A stretch of DNA of 22,387 nucleotides from an uncultured Coriobacteriaceae bacterium (GTDB taxonomy: Bacteria; Actinomycetota; Coriobacteriia; Coriobacteriales; Atopobiaceae): positions 1 to 22,387 of the forward strand of contig USBN01000022.1 of the NCBI GenBank assembly GCA_900552935.1, given 5' to 3'. The notes below the pieces were generated by a model, which searched no databases, had not been told where the DNA came from, and saw only the letters and a list, made by a program, of their open reading frames with translations. Numbering within the stretch: the first letter of the stretch is position 1; each line of letters begins with the position of its first letter. Positions 22,309 through 22,387 of the stretch are shown in pieces. The position numbers were made by a program, and so were the translations under genes.

Positions 22309-22387
22309 CTACTGCCCCTCGGTTGGCGTGTCGGGGTCGGGATGGGCTCGATGGCGTTGCGCGGGCAGGCCTTGGCGCACATGGTGC
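22309..22387 (-). pseudogene. C-terminal end of a 4Fe-4S ferredoxin, partial and apparently frameshifted
   Basis: Reading inward from the right edge, one frame gives TMCAKACPRNAIEPIP. Its C-x3-CP and following AIE are the second half of a 4Fe-4S motif, and the incomplete codon at the edge (?GC) could supply the preceding Cys. Codons there are nearly all GC-ending. That frame then runs on past the terminator with poor codon use. The neighbouring frame reads PDPDTPTEGQ and stops at TAG 22311-22309, 36 bases before the terminator. Joining the two needs one extra base near 22337-22342 and gives a natural ending, AIEPIPDPDTPTEGQ. So a single-base deletion, real or a sequencing error at a contig end, is likely. 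The rest of the gene is outside the window. Confidence 0.6.

Overview
The window looks like a chromosomal piece of a high-GC anaerobic actinobacterium of the class Coriobacteriia (Olsenella/Atopobiaceae- or Collinsella-like). The reasons are strong GC3 codon use from about position 1090 onward, a DUF3793 gene beside a short-chain flavodoxin, a very large acyl-CoA dehydratase activase, and a clostridial-type citrate synthase. This placement is inference, since no rRNA or marker comparison was possible. The first ~1.07 kb is different: moderate GC, AAA/GAA-rich codons and some AGA arginine, as in Lachnospiraceae-type Firmicutes. The switch falls inside nadB, which stays open across it.

Layout. 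1-2848 (+): nadB-nadC-niaR, de novo NAD synthesis with its niacin-responsive repressor. 2864-4065 (-): flavodoxin and a DUF3793 gene, with palindromic half-sites over the likely promoter. 4273-6075 (+): a small ACT-domain protein coupled to citrate synthase, ending in a convergent terminator. 6217-11473 (-): kup potassium transporter and an rlmKL-type fused 23S rRNA methyltransferase whose RlmL half has lost its motif IV and which carries a 135-residue Arg/Asp repeat tail. 11680-12606 (-): cysK, with a terminator and a leader of four consecutive stem-loops. 12.8-13.5 kb: a gene-poor stretch with a degenerate 22-bp tandem repeat (possibly an IS21-like end) and a decayed transposase-like fragment. 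13514-14713 (-): membrane-anchored endonuclease/exonuclease/phosphatase-family protein. 14935-20587 (+): a TetR regulator overlapping a 1636-residue double BadF/HgdC-type activase. 20684-22117 (+): argH. 22309-22387 (-): the C-terminus of a 4Fe-4S ferredoxin, apparently frameshifted, cut by the window edge.

How it fits together. Most genes are anaerobic central metabolism and housekeeping: NAD and cysteine synthesis, arginine (argH), citrate synthesis, K+ uptake, rRNA modification and low-potential electron carriers. The points most worth a second look are the compositional break in nadB (recombination or assembly chimera), the half-degenerate RlmKL with its repeat tail, the structured cysK leader, the 22-bp array, and the TetR/double-activase pair, whose substrate cannot be read from its neighbours.
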